The notes beneath the pieces are model-generated. The model did not search any database, had not been told where the DNA came from, and was given only the letters and a program-made list of their open reading frames with translations. Below, in pieces: positions 35,253 through 44,492 of a stretch of DNA of 64,000 bases (positions are counted from its first letter, which is position 1; every line of letters begins with the position of its first letter). The stretch is from Sulfurirhabdus autotrophica (GTDB taxonomy: Bacteria; Pseudomonadota; Gammaproteobacteria; Burkholderiales; SMCO01), in assembly GCF_004346685.1 (NCBI RefSeq), contig NZ_SMCO01000015.1:20794-84793 (forward strand), read 5' to 3'. Position numbers and translations under genes: made by a program.

Positions 35253-35277
35253 TGACATATATGTCAAAAAACTGACA
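35253..35277. promoter_or_regulatory. Overlapping TGACA/TGTCA inverted repeats
   Basis: TGACATATATGTCA (35253-35266) is a perfect palindrome. Its right half forms a second dyad with TGACA at 35273 (TGTCA-N6-TGACA). The group lies about 70-90 bases before the sigma-54 motif and could bind an activator different from that of the 17-bp elements. Confidence 0.5.
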
Positions 35278-35342
35278 GAAATAGCCATAAAAAAATATTA
35301 AAATTTGTATTTATTTGAAGCTTTTTGGAGTTACTAAGGGCA

Positions 35343-35358
35343 TGGTCTGATTTTTGCT
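35343..35358 (+). promoter_or_regulatory. rpoN-dependent: Predicted sigma-54 promoter
   Basis: TGGTCTGATTTTTGCT keeps TGG and TTGCT at the right ten-base spacing, though the middle of the -24 block is weak. It lies 95 bases before the start at 35453. Confidence 0.5.
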
Positions 35359-35452
35359 TTATTTAGAGTTCAAGCTTTAATAGCGATTTGATTAATACTT
35401 TATTTTGTAAGCTTCAGATGAATTAAATGATGAGAAATAATAAAGAGGAAAC

Positions 35453-37195
35453 ATGGAAGAGCAAACAAAAGATCTGAAGGATTACCTGGTAGCATTGCGT
35501 CGTCGAAAAAAACAAATTTTTATTGTGGTGGGTGTACTAATGCTAGCCAGCGTTTTACTGGCATTTTTACTTCCACCAGTTTACCGGTCAACCGCTACTA
35601 TTCTAATTGAAGAACAGGAAATCCCACCAGAACTTGTGCGGTCAACTATTACTAGTTTTGCTGATCAGCGAATTCAGGTTATCAGTCAAACTGTGATGAC
35701 ACGTGCTAATTTGATGGGAATTGTAGATAAGTACAAATTATATGCCTCAAAGCGTGAACACGATACGACAGAAGAAATTCTTGAACGTATGCGCAAAGAC
35801 ATAAAAATGAATATTGTTAGTGCTGATGTAATTGATCGGCGCAGTGGTATGAAGACAACAGCCACAATCGCATTTACTCTGGCATTTGATGGAGAAACAG
35901 CTGAGGGGGCCCAGAAAGTAGCAAGTGAATTAACTTCATTATACCTTAGTGAAAATTTAAAAACTCGAAAAGAAAAATCAGCAGAAACCTCTACATTTCT
36001 ATCGGAAGAAGTTACCAAGTTAAGTCGTCATATATCTGAAACAGAAGCTAAGTTAGCAGATTTCAAGTCGAAGAATGTGGGGCGATTGCCGGAATTAGTG
36101 ACATTAAACATGCAACTACGTGACCGTACCGATTCAGAAATTATGGATGTTGGACGGCAAATTAGTGCCGGGGAAGAAAGGAAGTTTTATTTAGAAGGTC
36201 AGTTAGCGCAAATAAAGCCCAATACTCCAATGATGTCAACTTCAGGTGATCGAATTTTAGATCAAGATGAACGTCTAAAGTCATTGCAATCACAATATGA
36301 CAGTCTTTCTGGTGTGTATTCAGCGAAGCATCCTGACGTGGTTAAAATGCGCCGCGAGATTGAATCTCTTAAAAAAGCAACTGGTGGGGGTGTTGATACT
36401 CAAGAGCAGGCTAAGCAATTGACACGTCTTCGCGCTGATTTGGCGATGATGAATGAAAAATACTCAGAAGATCATCCTGATGTTATTAAGTTAAAAAAAT
36501 CTATCGCCTCTTTAGAAGAGTCTTATAAAAAAGCGATGGCTGCTGGAGAAACGCCTAAATTTAAGAAACCAGAAAACCCAGCATATATATCTTTGCAATC
36601 ACAACTTGAATCTGTAAACAGCGATTTAAATTCGTTAAAAAGAAAATTGGCTGATTTGAAAGCAAAAATGAATTCATATGAAACACTTTTGCAGCAAACG
36701 CCGCAGGTTGAACAAGAATATTTATTATTAAGTCGTGACCATGAAAATTCTGTGCATCGTTATCAAGAGTTAAAAGCCAAACAGATGGAAGCTCAAGTGG
36801 CGCAAGAATTAGAAAAAGATAGCAAAGGTGAGCGTTTTTCATTAATTGATCCCGCACAGCTTCCTGAAAAACCTCATAGTCCGAATCGCCCTGCTATTTT
36901 TCTTTTGGGATTTATTTTATCACTGGGAGGGGGGGTGGCATATGCGGGTGTGCTTGAAAGCATGGATAGTTCAGTTAAGGGGTCTAAATCCTTAACTGGG
37001 CTGTTGAATGCCCCATTACTTTCGGTAATACCTTATATTGAAAATTCGGAAGATAGGCGTAAAAAAACAAAAGTCAATTCACTGGTCATTTTGGGTGTGA
37101 TATCGAGTATTGCTGTCATTTTACTTTTGGTACATTTTTTATGGGTACCGCTAGATGTTTTGTGGTACCGAATTCTCAGAAAAATGGATATTTGA
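35453..37195 (+). CDS. Polysaccharide chain-length determinant (Wzz/Wzc-N type, exosortase locus)
   Basis: This 580-residue inner-membrane protein has a first membrane segment (IFIVVGVLMLASVLLAFLLPP, about 20-40) followed by a Wzz domain. A long coiled-coil region runs from about 170 to 460 and includes the repeated DSLSGVYSAKHPDVVKMRREI and EKYSEDHPDVIKLKKSI units. Then come the proline-rich element PEKPHSPNRPAIF and closing membrane segments (about 480 and 555-575). It belongs to the PEP-CTERM-associated chain-length family (TIGR03007-like). It controls polymer length with the separate kinase encoded next. AGAGGAAA precedes ATG 35453. Confidence 0.9.
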   Translation: MEEQTKDLKDYLVALRRRKKQIFIVVGVLMLASVLLAFLLPPVYRSTATILIEEQEIPPELVRSTITSFADQRIQVISQTVMTRANLMGIVDKYKLYASKREHDTTEEILERMRKDIKMNIVSADVIDRRSGMKTTATIAFTLAFDGETAEGAQKVASELTSLYLSENLKTRKEKSAETSTFLSEEVTKLSRHISETEAKLADFKSKNVGRLPELVTLNMQLRDRTDSEIMDVGRQISAGEERKFYLEGQLAQIKPNTPMMSTSGDRILDQDERLKSLQSQYDSLSGVYSAKHPDVVKMRREIESLKKATGGGVDTQEQAKQLTRLRADLAMMNEKYSEDHPDVIKLKKSIASLEESYKKAMAAGETPKFKKPENPAYISLQSQLESVNSDLNSLKRKLADLKAKMNSYETLLQQTPQVEQEYLLLSRDHENSVHRYQELKAKQMEAQVAQELEKDSKGERFSLIDPAQLPEKPHSPNRPAIFLLGFILSLGGGVAYAGVLESMDSSVKGSKSLTGLLNAPLLSVIPYIENSEDRRKKTKVNSLVILGVISSIAVILLLVHFLWVPLDVLWYRILRKMDI

Positions 37196-37219
37196 CAGTA
37201 AATTTTAGTTGAGGGTGAT

Positions 37220-38083
37220 ATGGAACGAATTAGAGAAGCATTAGAAAGAGCACGTGGTGAGCGGGCAAAAACCGGATTAGGGTTTGGAGGCTCTAAAGGC
37301 AATGTTCATTCAATAATGAAAGTTCCTGAAGTTATTGAACGTATTCAATATACCCAGACTAAATCCATTGATGTGCCAAAAAAACTTTTGCGTGAGAATC
37401 GTATTGTCAGTGGCTTTGACCAAGGTAGCTATACAGATGCGTTCAAGTTATTAAGTACTCAAGTTTTACAGAAAATGAGGACTAATAACTGGAATGTATT
37501 AGCCGTGACAAGTCCGGGTGAAAATGAAGGTAAAAGTCTTACAGCTATTAACTTGGCAATCAGCATTGCTCAGGAAGTGGATCAGACGGTTTTATTGGTA
37601 GATGCGGATTTGCGTCATCCTAGTGTAGATAAAATGTTTGGCCTTAAACCTAAAGTGGGGCTGAGTGATTATCTAATGTCAGACACACCATTGGAAGAAA
37701 TGTTAATTCATCCAGGTATTGGTGGTTTCGTAATACTACCAGGTGGTAAACCACTACAGAATTCATCTGAAATGTTACGCTCACCCAAAATGGTACGACT
37801 CGTAAAGGAATTAAAAAGCCGCTATCCATCACGTATTGTCATTTTTGATCTGCCCCCTCTTTTATCTGCGGCTGATGCTTTGGCCTTTGCACCGTTTGTT
37901 GATGCCGCTCTCTTGGTGGTTGAAGAAGCTAAATCCAAGACTGAAGATATCACTCGTGCTGCGAGCTTGTTGGGTTCAACTCACCTGATTGGCACCGTGC
38001 TAAACAAATCTCTTGAGCCCGATACAATCATTGATAAGTCGGCTGGTATTCTTAAACAATTGTTTAAGAAAAAGGGACATTAA
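37220..38083 (+). CDS. Exosortase-locus tyrosine autokinase (BY-kinase type)
   Basis: This 287-residue cytoplasmic kinase has the bacterial tyrosine kinase core: Walker A SPGENEGKSLTAINLA (about 98), Walker A' LLVDADLRHPSVD (about 124) and Walker B IVIFDLPPLLSAADAL (about 208). Its form matches the PEP-CTERM locus kinase (TIGR03018-like). The C-terminus (ILKQLFKKKGH) has no tyrosine cluster such as Wzc or CapB kinases usually have, so autophosphorylation sites, if any, lie elsewhere. It pairs with the chain-length protein just upstream to control polymer synthesis. Confidence 0.88.
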   Translation: MERIREALERARGERAKTGLGFGGSKGNVHSIMKVPEVIERIQYTQTKSIDVPKKLLRENRIVSGFDQGSYTDAFKLLSTQVLQKMRTNNWNVLAVTSPGENEGKSLTAINLAISIAQEVDQTVLLVDADLRHPSVDKMFGLKPKVGLSDYLMSDTPLEEMLIHPGIGGFVILPGGKPLQNSSEMLRSPKMVRLVKELKSRYPSRIVIFDLPPLLSAADALAFAPFVDAALLVVEEAKSKTEDITRAASLLGSTHLIGTVLNKSLEPDTIIDKSAGILKQLFKKKGH

Positions 38084-38085
38084 TT

Positions 38086-39204
38086 ATGTATGAGGAGTTT
38101 TACGGATTTCGGGAAAAGCCTTTCTCGATAATTCCGGACCCAAGTTTTCTGTACTTTAGCCCTAAACACCGCATGGCCTTCGATTTGCTGGAATATGGGT
38201 TGATGAATCAGGCTGGTTTTAATGTAATCACAGGGGAAATCGGAACGGGTAAAACCACCTTGATCAGGCATTTGCTAAGCCAAATGGGATCGGATCTGAA
38301 TGTTGGTTTGATTTCCAATACACACCGATCTTTTGGTGAACTGTTGCAATGGATATTGTTTGCATTCAATCTGGATTATAAAGGTAAAGAAAAGGTTGAA
38401 ATGTTCCATACATTTCTCGATTTTTTAGTGCTGCAATATAGTCAGAATAAACGCACAGTACTTATCGTTGATGAGGCACAAAATATGCCTGCTGAAACAT
38501 TAGAAGAGTTGCGCATGTTATCCAACGTAAATGCGGATAAAGATCAAGTGCTTCAAGTTATTCTAGTCGGTCAGGCAGGTTTGCGTGATACGTTGCGTCG
38601 CCCTGAACTTGAGCAGTTTGCTCAGCGAATTGCTGTTGACTATCATCTTGAGCCACTGGATGAGGAAGAAACTAAAACTTACATACATCACAGGATAAGT
38701 ATTGCAGGTGGGGGTGATCCCGATGTATTTGATGATGCAGCCTGTGAAGCGGTATTTCAGCATAGCCATGGTGTGCCCCGATTAATCAATTTATTGTGCG
38801 ATACTGCGCTGGTTTACGGATTTGCTGAACAGAAGAAACAAGTCGGTGCGCAAATGGTTCATGATGTGGCTGGAGATAAACTAAAAGGTGGGATATTTCC
38901 ATCTCAGGAAAAAAAAAATTGCAGCTTTCTGTTAGCGAATTTGGATCAAGAAATTATTACTGCGCTTGAGGGGCGGTTAACTGCAGAGGATGCGGAAGAT
39001 CATGTAAATGGAAATGGGGCAAAACTCTCATCTGCAATTACATCTAGTGAAATTGAGTTGGCAAATTATTTGAAAAGTTCACATTTCAAAAAGGTAGATG
39101 TAGACGTTATAAAATATCTAAAAACTGTTCACAACGATCTGTATATAAGACTTAAATCCGCTGTACATTCGTGTAAAAAAAATAAAAATACAAACAATAA
39201 CTAA
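38086..39204 (+). CDS. Exosortase-locus AAA ATPase (ExeA-like)
   Basis: This 372-residue protein starts with the ExeA/PEP-CTERM ATPase signature MYEEFYGFREKPFSIIPDP. It has Walker A GEIGTGKTTLIRHLL (about 50), Walker B VLIVDEAQNM (about 126) and sensor elements (FAQRIAVDYHLEPL, GVPRLINLLCD). It belongs with the secretion ATPases of exosortase loci (TIGR03015-like). Past residue 270 the sequence is low in conservation and ends with a Lys/Asn-rich tail. The start lies two bases after the kinase stop. Its exact role in export is unknown in the family. Confidence 0.9.
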   Translation: MYEEFYGFREKPFSIIPDPSFLYFSPKHRMAFDLLEYGLMNQAGFNVITGEIGTGKTTLIRHLLSQMGSDLNVGLISNTHRSFGELLQWILFAFNLDYKGKEKVEMFHTFLDFLVLQYSQNKRTVLIVDEAQNMPAETLEELRMLSNVNADKDQVLQVILVGQAGLRDTLRRPELEQFAQRIAVDYHLEPLDEEETKTYIHHRISIAGGGDPDVFDDAACEAVFQHSHGVPRLINLLCDTALVYGFAEQKKQVGAQMVHDVAGDKLKGGIFPSQEKKNCSFLLANLDQEIITALEGRLTAEDAEDHVNGNGAKLSSAITSSEIELANYLKSSHFKKVDVDVIKYLKTVHNDLYIRLKSAVHSCKKNKNTNNN

Positions 39205-39394
39205 TAAATTGCGAAAAGGGAAGGAATGCTCATATTGTCACAGGGGCAGCAATATTTAATGACCCTTCGGTGCTCAAAATAGCTGTAAATTATCCTCCAA
39301 TATATTGCAGTAGATAAGTACACTCTTAGATTGTACGATTAGAAATATGCATCTGCATAATTTGAGCATGTTAAATATGGTGGGACTTTAAAAT

Positions 39395-40603
39395 ATGGCG
39401 GATTTCAATAAAACAATCTGCGTGATTGGATTAGGTTACATTGGTTTACCTACTGCATCTTTACTCGGTACCAAGGGATACCAAGTTTATGGTGTTGATA
39501 CTTCTGCGCATGTAGTTGACACCATTAATCAGGGGAAAATTCACATCGTTGAACCTGATCTGGACATTCTGGTGAAATCAGCAGTACAAGCAGGTAATCT
39601 GTGTGCTGGCTTGCAGCCAAAAGAAGCTGATATTTTCATCATTGCCGTTCCTACGCCCTTTAAAGGTGATCACGAGCCTGATTTATCCTATGTGGAGGCA
39701 GCGACTCAAATGATCGCGCCCTATGTCAAACCGGGTAATCTGGTTATTCTGGAATCAACTAGTCCAGTTGGTACGACCGATGGCGTGGTTGCCAAAATAC
39801 TGCGTGATGCAGGCCATGATGTGGACAAGGATGTATTTGTAGTGCATTGCCCGGAAAGGGTTCTACCTGGCAGGATTTTAACTGAATTAGTAGAAAACGA
39901 CCGCATCATCGGTGGTATCAATGAATTGGCAACGCAAATGGCAATTGAGTTTTACCAGACATTTGTTCGGGGTGAAGTGTTAGCCACAGATTCACGCACC
40001 GCGGAAATGACCAAACTCACAGAAAATTCTTTTCGCGACGTCAATATCGCATTTGCCAACGAACTCTCATTGATTTGTGACAAAGAAGGCATTAATGTTT
40101 GGAATCTTATCGCGCTGGCAAATCGCCACCCGCGGGTCAATATTCTAAATCCAGGTCCTGGCGTTGGTGGGCATTGTATTGCGGTGGACCCCTGGTTTAT
40201 TGTGGCTCGTGCGCCGGAACAGGCGCGTCTCATACGTACCGCTCGCGAGGTGAATGATCATAAGCCAGAGTGGGTAATCGCGAAAGTAAAATCAAGTGCC
40301 GACAAATTCAAACATCCCGTGATCGGGTGTCTGGGATTGTCGTTCAAGGCTGACGTAGATGATCTGCGTGAATCGCCCTCAGTAGAAATTGTTCGCAAGT
40401 TGATCAAAGCAAACGTTGGTGAAATTTTGATTTCTGAACCCACATTATCGAAGCATTCCGAATTTAACTTGTTGCCCTATGAAGAAGTGGTGGCTAAATC
40501 GGACATTGTTCTTCTACTTGTGGATCACAAGCAATTCCGAAAACTCAAGGCCGCTGACCTGAAAGAGAAAATTCTGATTGATACGCGCGGGATTATTGCG
40601 TGA
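39395..40603 (+). CDS. wecC: UDP-N-acetyl-D-mannosamine dehydrogenase
   Basis: This 402-residue NAD-dependent sugar dehydrogenase oxidises UDP-ManNAc to UDP-ManNAcA. It shows the Rossmann loop VIGLGYIGLPTASLLG, the middle-domain ESTSPVGTTDG and the catalytic Cys motif GPGVGGHCIAVDPWF (about residue 258). The nucleotide-binding C-terminal domain has GLSFKADVDDLRESPS. Length and all key residues are normal. It overlaps wecB by four bases, giving a two-gene UDP-ManNAcA unit. This fits the WecG-family transferase at 61513. Confidence 0.93.
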   Translation: MADFNKTICVIGLGYIGLPTASLLGTKGYQVYGVDTSAHVVDTINQGKIHIVEPDLDILVKSAVQAGNLCAGLQPKEADIFIIAVPTPFKGDHEPDLSYVEAATQMIAPYVKPGNLVILESTSPVGTTDGVVAKILRDAGHDVDKDVFVVHCPERVLPGRILTELVENDRIIGGINELATQMAIEFYQTFVRGEVLATDSRTAEMTKLTENSFRDVNIAFANELSLICDKEGINVWNLIALANRHPRVNILNPGPGVGGHCIAVDPWFIVARAPEQARLIRTAREVNDHKPEWVIAKVKSSADKFKHPVIGCLGLSFKADVDDLRESPSVEIVRKLIKANVGEILISEPTLSKHSEFNLLPYEEVVAKSDIVLLLVDHKQFRKLKAADLKEKILIDTRGIIA

Positions 40604-41745
40604 CATTGCGCCTTCTAAGTGTCTTTGGTACGCGACCTGAGGCGATTAAGATGGCGCCTGTAGTGTTGGGGTTAGCGCGTGCAGAAGGTATTGAATCCAA
40701 GGTGTGTGTGACAGCACAGCACCGTGAAATGCTGGATCAAGTGCTGGATTTGTTCAATATCAAGCCTGACTATGATCTTAATTTGATGGCACCTGGCCAG
40801 GATTTGTTTGATATCACGGCGCGTTGCCTTTTGAGTTTGCGTGATGTGTTCCGTCAGGATCGGCCAGATGTGGTATTAGTGCATGGAGATACAACTACCT
40901 GTTTTGCCGCAGCACTGGCCGCATTTTATGAAAACATCCCAGTCGGTCATGTTGAAGCCGGCCTGCGCACTGGGGACTTGCGTGCGCCATTTCCGGAAGA
41001 AGCTAACCGTTCACTGGTAGGCCGGATTGCTACATATCATTTTGCGCCCACAGAAGGTTCCCGCCGTAATCTGTTGGCAGAAGGGGTTCCTGCAGATCAA
41101 ATATGGGTTACCGGTAACACGGTTATCGATGCCCTTCTGATAGTGCGCGATATGGTAAGTGCCTATGAAGACAACCACTGGCACGAACATTTTGGCGATA
41201 AGGTGTACGGCCATATAGTTGATCCAGAGCGAAAGTTGATTTTGATTACAGGTCATCGCCGTGAAAACTTTGGGCAGGGCTTCGTAGACCTGTGTACAGC
41301 TATCCGCGATCTGGCTAATAAACATCCAGATTGGGACCTGCTGTATCCAGTGCATCTAAATCCAAATGTTCGCAAACCGGTTTTTGATATTCTTGCCGGA
41401 TTGGAAAACGTCATGTTGATTGAACCGGAAGATTACGCGCCATTTGTATGGTTGATGGATCATTCGGATATGATTCTTACCGATTCTGGCGGTATTCAGG
41501 AAGAGGGGCCGGCTCTTGGTAAGCCGGTATTAGTGATGAGAAATGTTACAGAACGCCCAGAAGCAGTTGAAGCGGGAACGGTGATGTTGGTTGGTACTGA
41601 CCGCGATAAAATTGTCACTGGTGTGGAGCAAGTGATGCTCGACAGGGATACATACATTGCTATGTCTCATGCGCACAATCCTTATGGAGATGGAAATGCT
41701 GTACCACGTATTATTGAAGCATTACGGGGGCTTCAATTGGGTTGA
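40600..41745 (+). CDS. wecB: UDP-N-acetylglucosamine 2-epimerase
   Basis: This 381-residue non-hydrolysing epimerase converts UDP-GlcNAc to UDP-ManNAc. It has the typical N-terminus FGTRPEAIKMAPVV, the HGDTTTCFAAALAAFY and HVEAGLRTGD motifs, GHRRENFG, and the active-site DSGGIQEEGPALGKPVL. GTG 40600 overlaps the wecC stop. Together they supply UDP-ManNAcA for the exopolysaccharide. Confidence 0.94.
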   Translation: MTLRLLSVFGTRPEAIKMAPVVLGLARAEGIESKVCVTAQHREMLDQVLDLFNIKPDYDLNLMAPGQDLFDITARCLLSLRDVFRQDRPDVVLVHGDTTTCFAAALAAFYENIPVGHVEAGLRTGDLRAPFPEEANRSLVGRIATYHFAPTEGSRRNLLAEGVPADQIWVTGNTVIDALLIVRDMVSAYEDNHWHEHFGDKVYGHIVDPERKLILITGHRRENFGQGFVDLCTAIRDLANKHPDWDLLYPVHLNPNVRKPVFDILAGLENVMLIEPEDYAPFVWLMDHSDMILTDSGGIQEEGPALGKPVLVMRNVTERPEAVEAGTVMLVGTDRDKIVTGVEQVMLDRDTYIAMSHAHNPYGDGNAVPRIIEALRGLQLG

Positions 41746-41839
41746 GTAAATGAATACCATTCGCCCTGGTCTTGTCAATGAGTGAATAAAAAAAATGACA
41801 AAGTAATAATAAAAAAGATTTGGGGCTGCGCCTTACACC

Positions 41840-41862
41840 GTGACGATATCGCTTATCGTCAC
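41840..41862. repeat. Perfect 9-bp inverted repeat upstream of galE
   Basis: GTGACGATA (41840-41848) and TATCGTCAC (41854-41862) are exact inverted copies with a five-base spacer. No T-run follows. It lies 36 bases before the galE start and could be an operator or a leader hairpin. Confidence 0.45.
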
Positions 41863-41897
41863 ATGGTGGCGAACAAAGTAAATGGGGGACGAAAAAA

Positions 41898-42926
41898 ATG
41901 TCTGAAAATCGAAAAATTCTAATTACAGGTGGAGCCGGTTACATTGGCTCTCACACTTGTCTGGTTTTGCTGGAAGCGGGATTAGAAGTCGCTGTGGTAG
42001 ACAATCTATGTAACAGTTCGCGTGAAGCCCTGCGCCGCGTAGAAACAATTACCGGGAAAAAAGTATCATTTTATGACGCTGATGTTCGTGATGCAGAAGC
42101 ACTTCCCCCTATTTTCGAAGCAGAAAAGCCTCAAGCTGTCATTCATTTTGCCGGTTTAAAAGCGGTGGGTGAATCGGTAGAGAAGCCACTTGAATACTAC
42201 GATACAAATATAAGCGGTACGTTAACTTTGCTCGAAGCCATGCGCGCAGCAGATGTTCGGCAGATCGTCTTCAGTTCATCCGCTACAGTCTATGGTAATC
42301 CCGCCACAGTGCCGATCCACGAAGATTTTCCACTTTCAGCTACAAACCCTTACGGTCGTTCCAAGTTGATCATCGAAGACGTCATGCGCGACCTTGTGCT
42401 CTCGGATCCTTCGTGGAAGGTAGCATTGTTGCGCTACTTCAATCCTGTGGGTGCACACGAAAGTGGCCTGATCGGCGAAGATCCAAACGGTATTCCAAAT
42501 AATTTGATGCCTTTTGTATCTCAAGTTGCTGTGGGGCGACGGCCGCATTTGAGTATTTTTGGTGGCGATTATCCCACCCCTGATGGGACCGGTGTGCGCG
42601 ATTATATCCATGTGGTAGACCTCGCAAAGGGTCACTGGGCAGCGCTACAAGCTTTGAAAGGTTGGGAAGGCAACCAGCCACTCACGGTTAATCTGGGAAC
42701 TGGTCAAGGGTACTCAGTACTGGATATGGTCCGTGCTTTCGAAAAAGCCAGTTGTCGCAATGTGCCATATAAAATTGTTGAAAGACGTTCTGGTGATATC
42801 GCAGCGTGCTACGCTGCCCCAGCATTAGCCGAACGCTTGCTTGGTTGGAAGGCGGAATTTGGTGTAGATAAAATGTGTGAAGATACTTGGCGATGGCAAG
42901 TAAATAATCCGAAAGGATATGCATAA
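41898..42926 (+). CDS. galE: UDP-glucose 4-epimerase
   Basis: This 342-residue short-chain dehydrogenase-type epimerase has [14 protein letters not shown], the catalytic Ser and Tyr-Lys ([19 protein letters not shown]) and [14 protein letters not shown]. It interconverts UDP-glucose and UDP-galactose for polysaccharide synthesis. Its stop overlaps the ATG of a 23-codon frame, and the TIGR03790-like gene follows at 43000. Confidence 0.95.
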   Translation: MSENRKILITGGAGYIGSHTCLVLLEAGLEVAVVDNLCNSSREALRRVETITGKKVSFYDADVRDAEALPPIFEAEKPQAVIHFAGLKAVGESVEKPLEYYDTNISGTLTLLEAMRAADVRQIVFSSSATVYGNPATVPIHEDFPLSATNPYGRSKLIIEDVMRDLVLSDPSWKVALLRYFNPVGAHESGLIGEDPNGIPNNLMPFVSQVAVGRRPHLSIFGGDYPTPDGTGVRDYIHVVDLAKGHWAALQALKGWEGNQPLTVNLGTGQGYSVLDMVRAFEKASCRNVPYKIVERRSGDIAACYAAPALAERLLGWKAEFGVDKMCEDTWRWQVNNPKGYA

Positions 42927-42997
42927 TGTCAGAATGTAATCCTTTTGCTTATGTAGCTTCTAAGGGTGAGTTGGCAGTTTTCGACCTGAGCCATTAA
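42926..42997 (+). CDS. Possible 23-residue peptide between galE and the next gene
   Basis: ATG 42926 overlaps the galE stop by one base, has GAAAGGA nine bases upstream, and ends two bases before the GTG of the next gene. The peptide is [20 protein letters not shown] plus three residues. The positions suit a translational-coupling leader. There is no family evidence that the peptide itself is functional. Confidence 0.3.
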   Translation: MSECNPFAYVASKGELAVFDLSH

Positions 42998-42999
42998 TT

Positions 43000-44304
43000 G
43001 TGTTTAAGAGTAAAGAAAAATTTTTGGAAGTTGTTGTGTCACTCTTTGTATTGGCTTTGTCGTACCCCTCTTGCTTTGCTGAGTCAAATCTCGAACAACT
43101 ATCTGTTTCGCCCCAACCAACAATAATTTTCCCCAAAACGAGTCTTGGTCCCGAAGAGCTTGCAGTGATTGTCAACGATGCCGATCCCTTAAGTGTGGAA
43201 ATCGCGCAATACTATAAAATAAAACGCAATATTCCCGAAAGGAACATGATCCACATCAGTTTTAAACCCGGTTCAACTACTATGAATCAGGCTGAATTTA
43301 CGAAAATAAAAACGCAGGTTGATTTAATTACTCCACAGCAGGTGCAGGCCTTTGCACTGACTTGGTCCAAACCCTATCGAGTGGATTGCATGTCAATTAC
43401 TACTGCTTTTGCCTTAGGATTTGACTCAAAATATTGTGCAAATGGCTGCGAACTAACAAAACCAAACCCATACTTCAATTCACCCAGTAATACCCCCTAT
43501 AAAATGTTTAAAATGCGGCCCACTATGAGCCTGGCTGGTACAGATTTTAATGAAGTAAAAAAGCTTATAGATCGGGGAATTCTCTCAGATAACACGCTTC
43601 CTTCAGGTACAGGCTATCTGTTGGATACGACTGACAAAAACCGTAATGTTCGTGCTGCACAATATGATGAATTACTTCGTTATATGGATGGTATTTTTAA
43701 ATTGGAACGTGTGAAAAGCAATTTTATTGAAAATAAAACAGATGTGATGTTCTATTTTACTGGAACTTCAGAAGTGGCCAAGGTGACTAGTAATACTTTT
43801 ATTCCAGGTGCAATTGCTGATCATCTTACTTCAGCAGGAGGGCAGTTGACTGATAGTTTGCAGATGAGCATTTTGCGTTGGTTGGAGGCTGGTGCATCAG
43901 GTAGTTATGGCGCAGTTGTGGAACCATGCAATTTTCCAGGTAAATTCCCGATTCCAGGAATTGTGATTAATTACTATATCAACGGTGAGACACTGATAGA
44001 AGCTTATTGGAAGAGTGTTGCTTTGCCAGGGCAAGGGATATTTGTAGGGGAGCCGTTGGCGAAGCCTTATGGTGGCTACAAGGTAGAGCTAAAGAATGGT
44101 GAGTTGTCTATTACAACCCGAATACTTCAGCCAGGTATTTACGCCGTATTTGGTGCGGATTCAGGTGTTGGTCCATATAAAATCTTGGCAAGGGGTATGC
44201 CGGTTGGTATAGGTAAGCAGGTAATTAAGATACAAAATGCGAGTTACCTATTCTATAGGATAGTGCGTGAGACACAAAAAATACAAAGAAAATCAATGAA
44301 CTGA
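43000..44304 (+). CDS. Secreted TIGR03790-family protein of unknown function
   Basis: This 434-residue protein has a signal peptide (VVVSLFVLALSYPSCFAES). It contains the conserved block ELAVIVNDADPLSVEIAQYYKIKRNIPERNMI, which I recognise as the TIGR03790 family, broadly but patchily distributed in environmental bacteria and without known function. GTG 43000 is the likely start, with no strong ribosome site, so translation may depend on the upstream frame. It lies between galE and the PAPS synthesis gene in the polysaccharide region. Several conserved Cys residues (FDSKYCANGCE) suggest disulfides in the periplasm or outside the cell. Confidence 0.75.
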   Translation: MFKSKEKFLEVVVSLFVLALSYPSCFAESNLEQLSVSPQPTIIFPKTSLGPEELAVIVNDADPLSVEIAQYYKIKRNIPERNMIHISFKPGSTTMNQAEFTKIKTQVDLITPQQVQAFALTWSKPYRVDCMSITTAFALGFDSKYCANGCELTKPNPYFNSPSNTPYKMFKMRPTMSLAGTDFNEVKKLIDRGILSDNTLPSGTGYLLDTTDKNRNVRAAQYDELLRYMDGIFKLERVKSNFIENKTDVMFYFTGTSEVAKVTSNTFIPGAIADHLTSAGGQLTDSLQMSILRWLEAGASGSYGAVVEPCNFPGKFPIPGIVINYYINGETLIEAYWKSVALPGQGIFVGEPLAKPYGGYKVELKNGELSITTRILQPGIYAVFGADSGVGPYKILARGMPVGIGKQVIKIQNASYLFYRIVRETQKIQRKSMN

Positions 44305-44492
44305 ATTTAGTGTTTTGCAGTATTTTGATTAATAATGTACATCACGTAATTGATCTAAGAATGAGAAGTATTTTGAACGATTGTGTTCCAATAAGCTGTT
44401 TTGGCTTTAAGGCTACAGATTGATTGTTAATATTTTGTCACACCTTTGGTGTTGAGCGTTTTTAAGTGATAGCCAGGTAGGTAATAAGGGAT

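Larger units (their letters stand above)
35113..35452. other. Promoter region of the chain-length/kinase genes
   Basis: This 340-base non-coding region contains a cluster of TGACA/TGTCA half-sites (35253-35277) and a sigma-54 type promoter (35343). No gene is seen. Confidence 0.6.
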
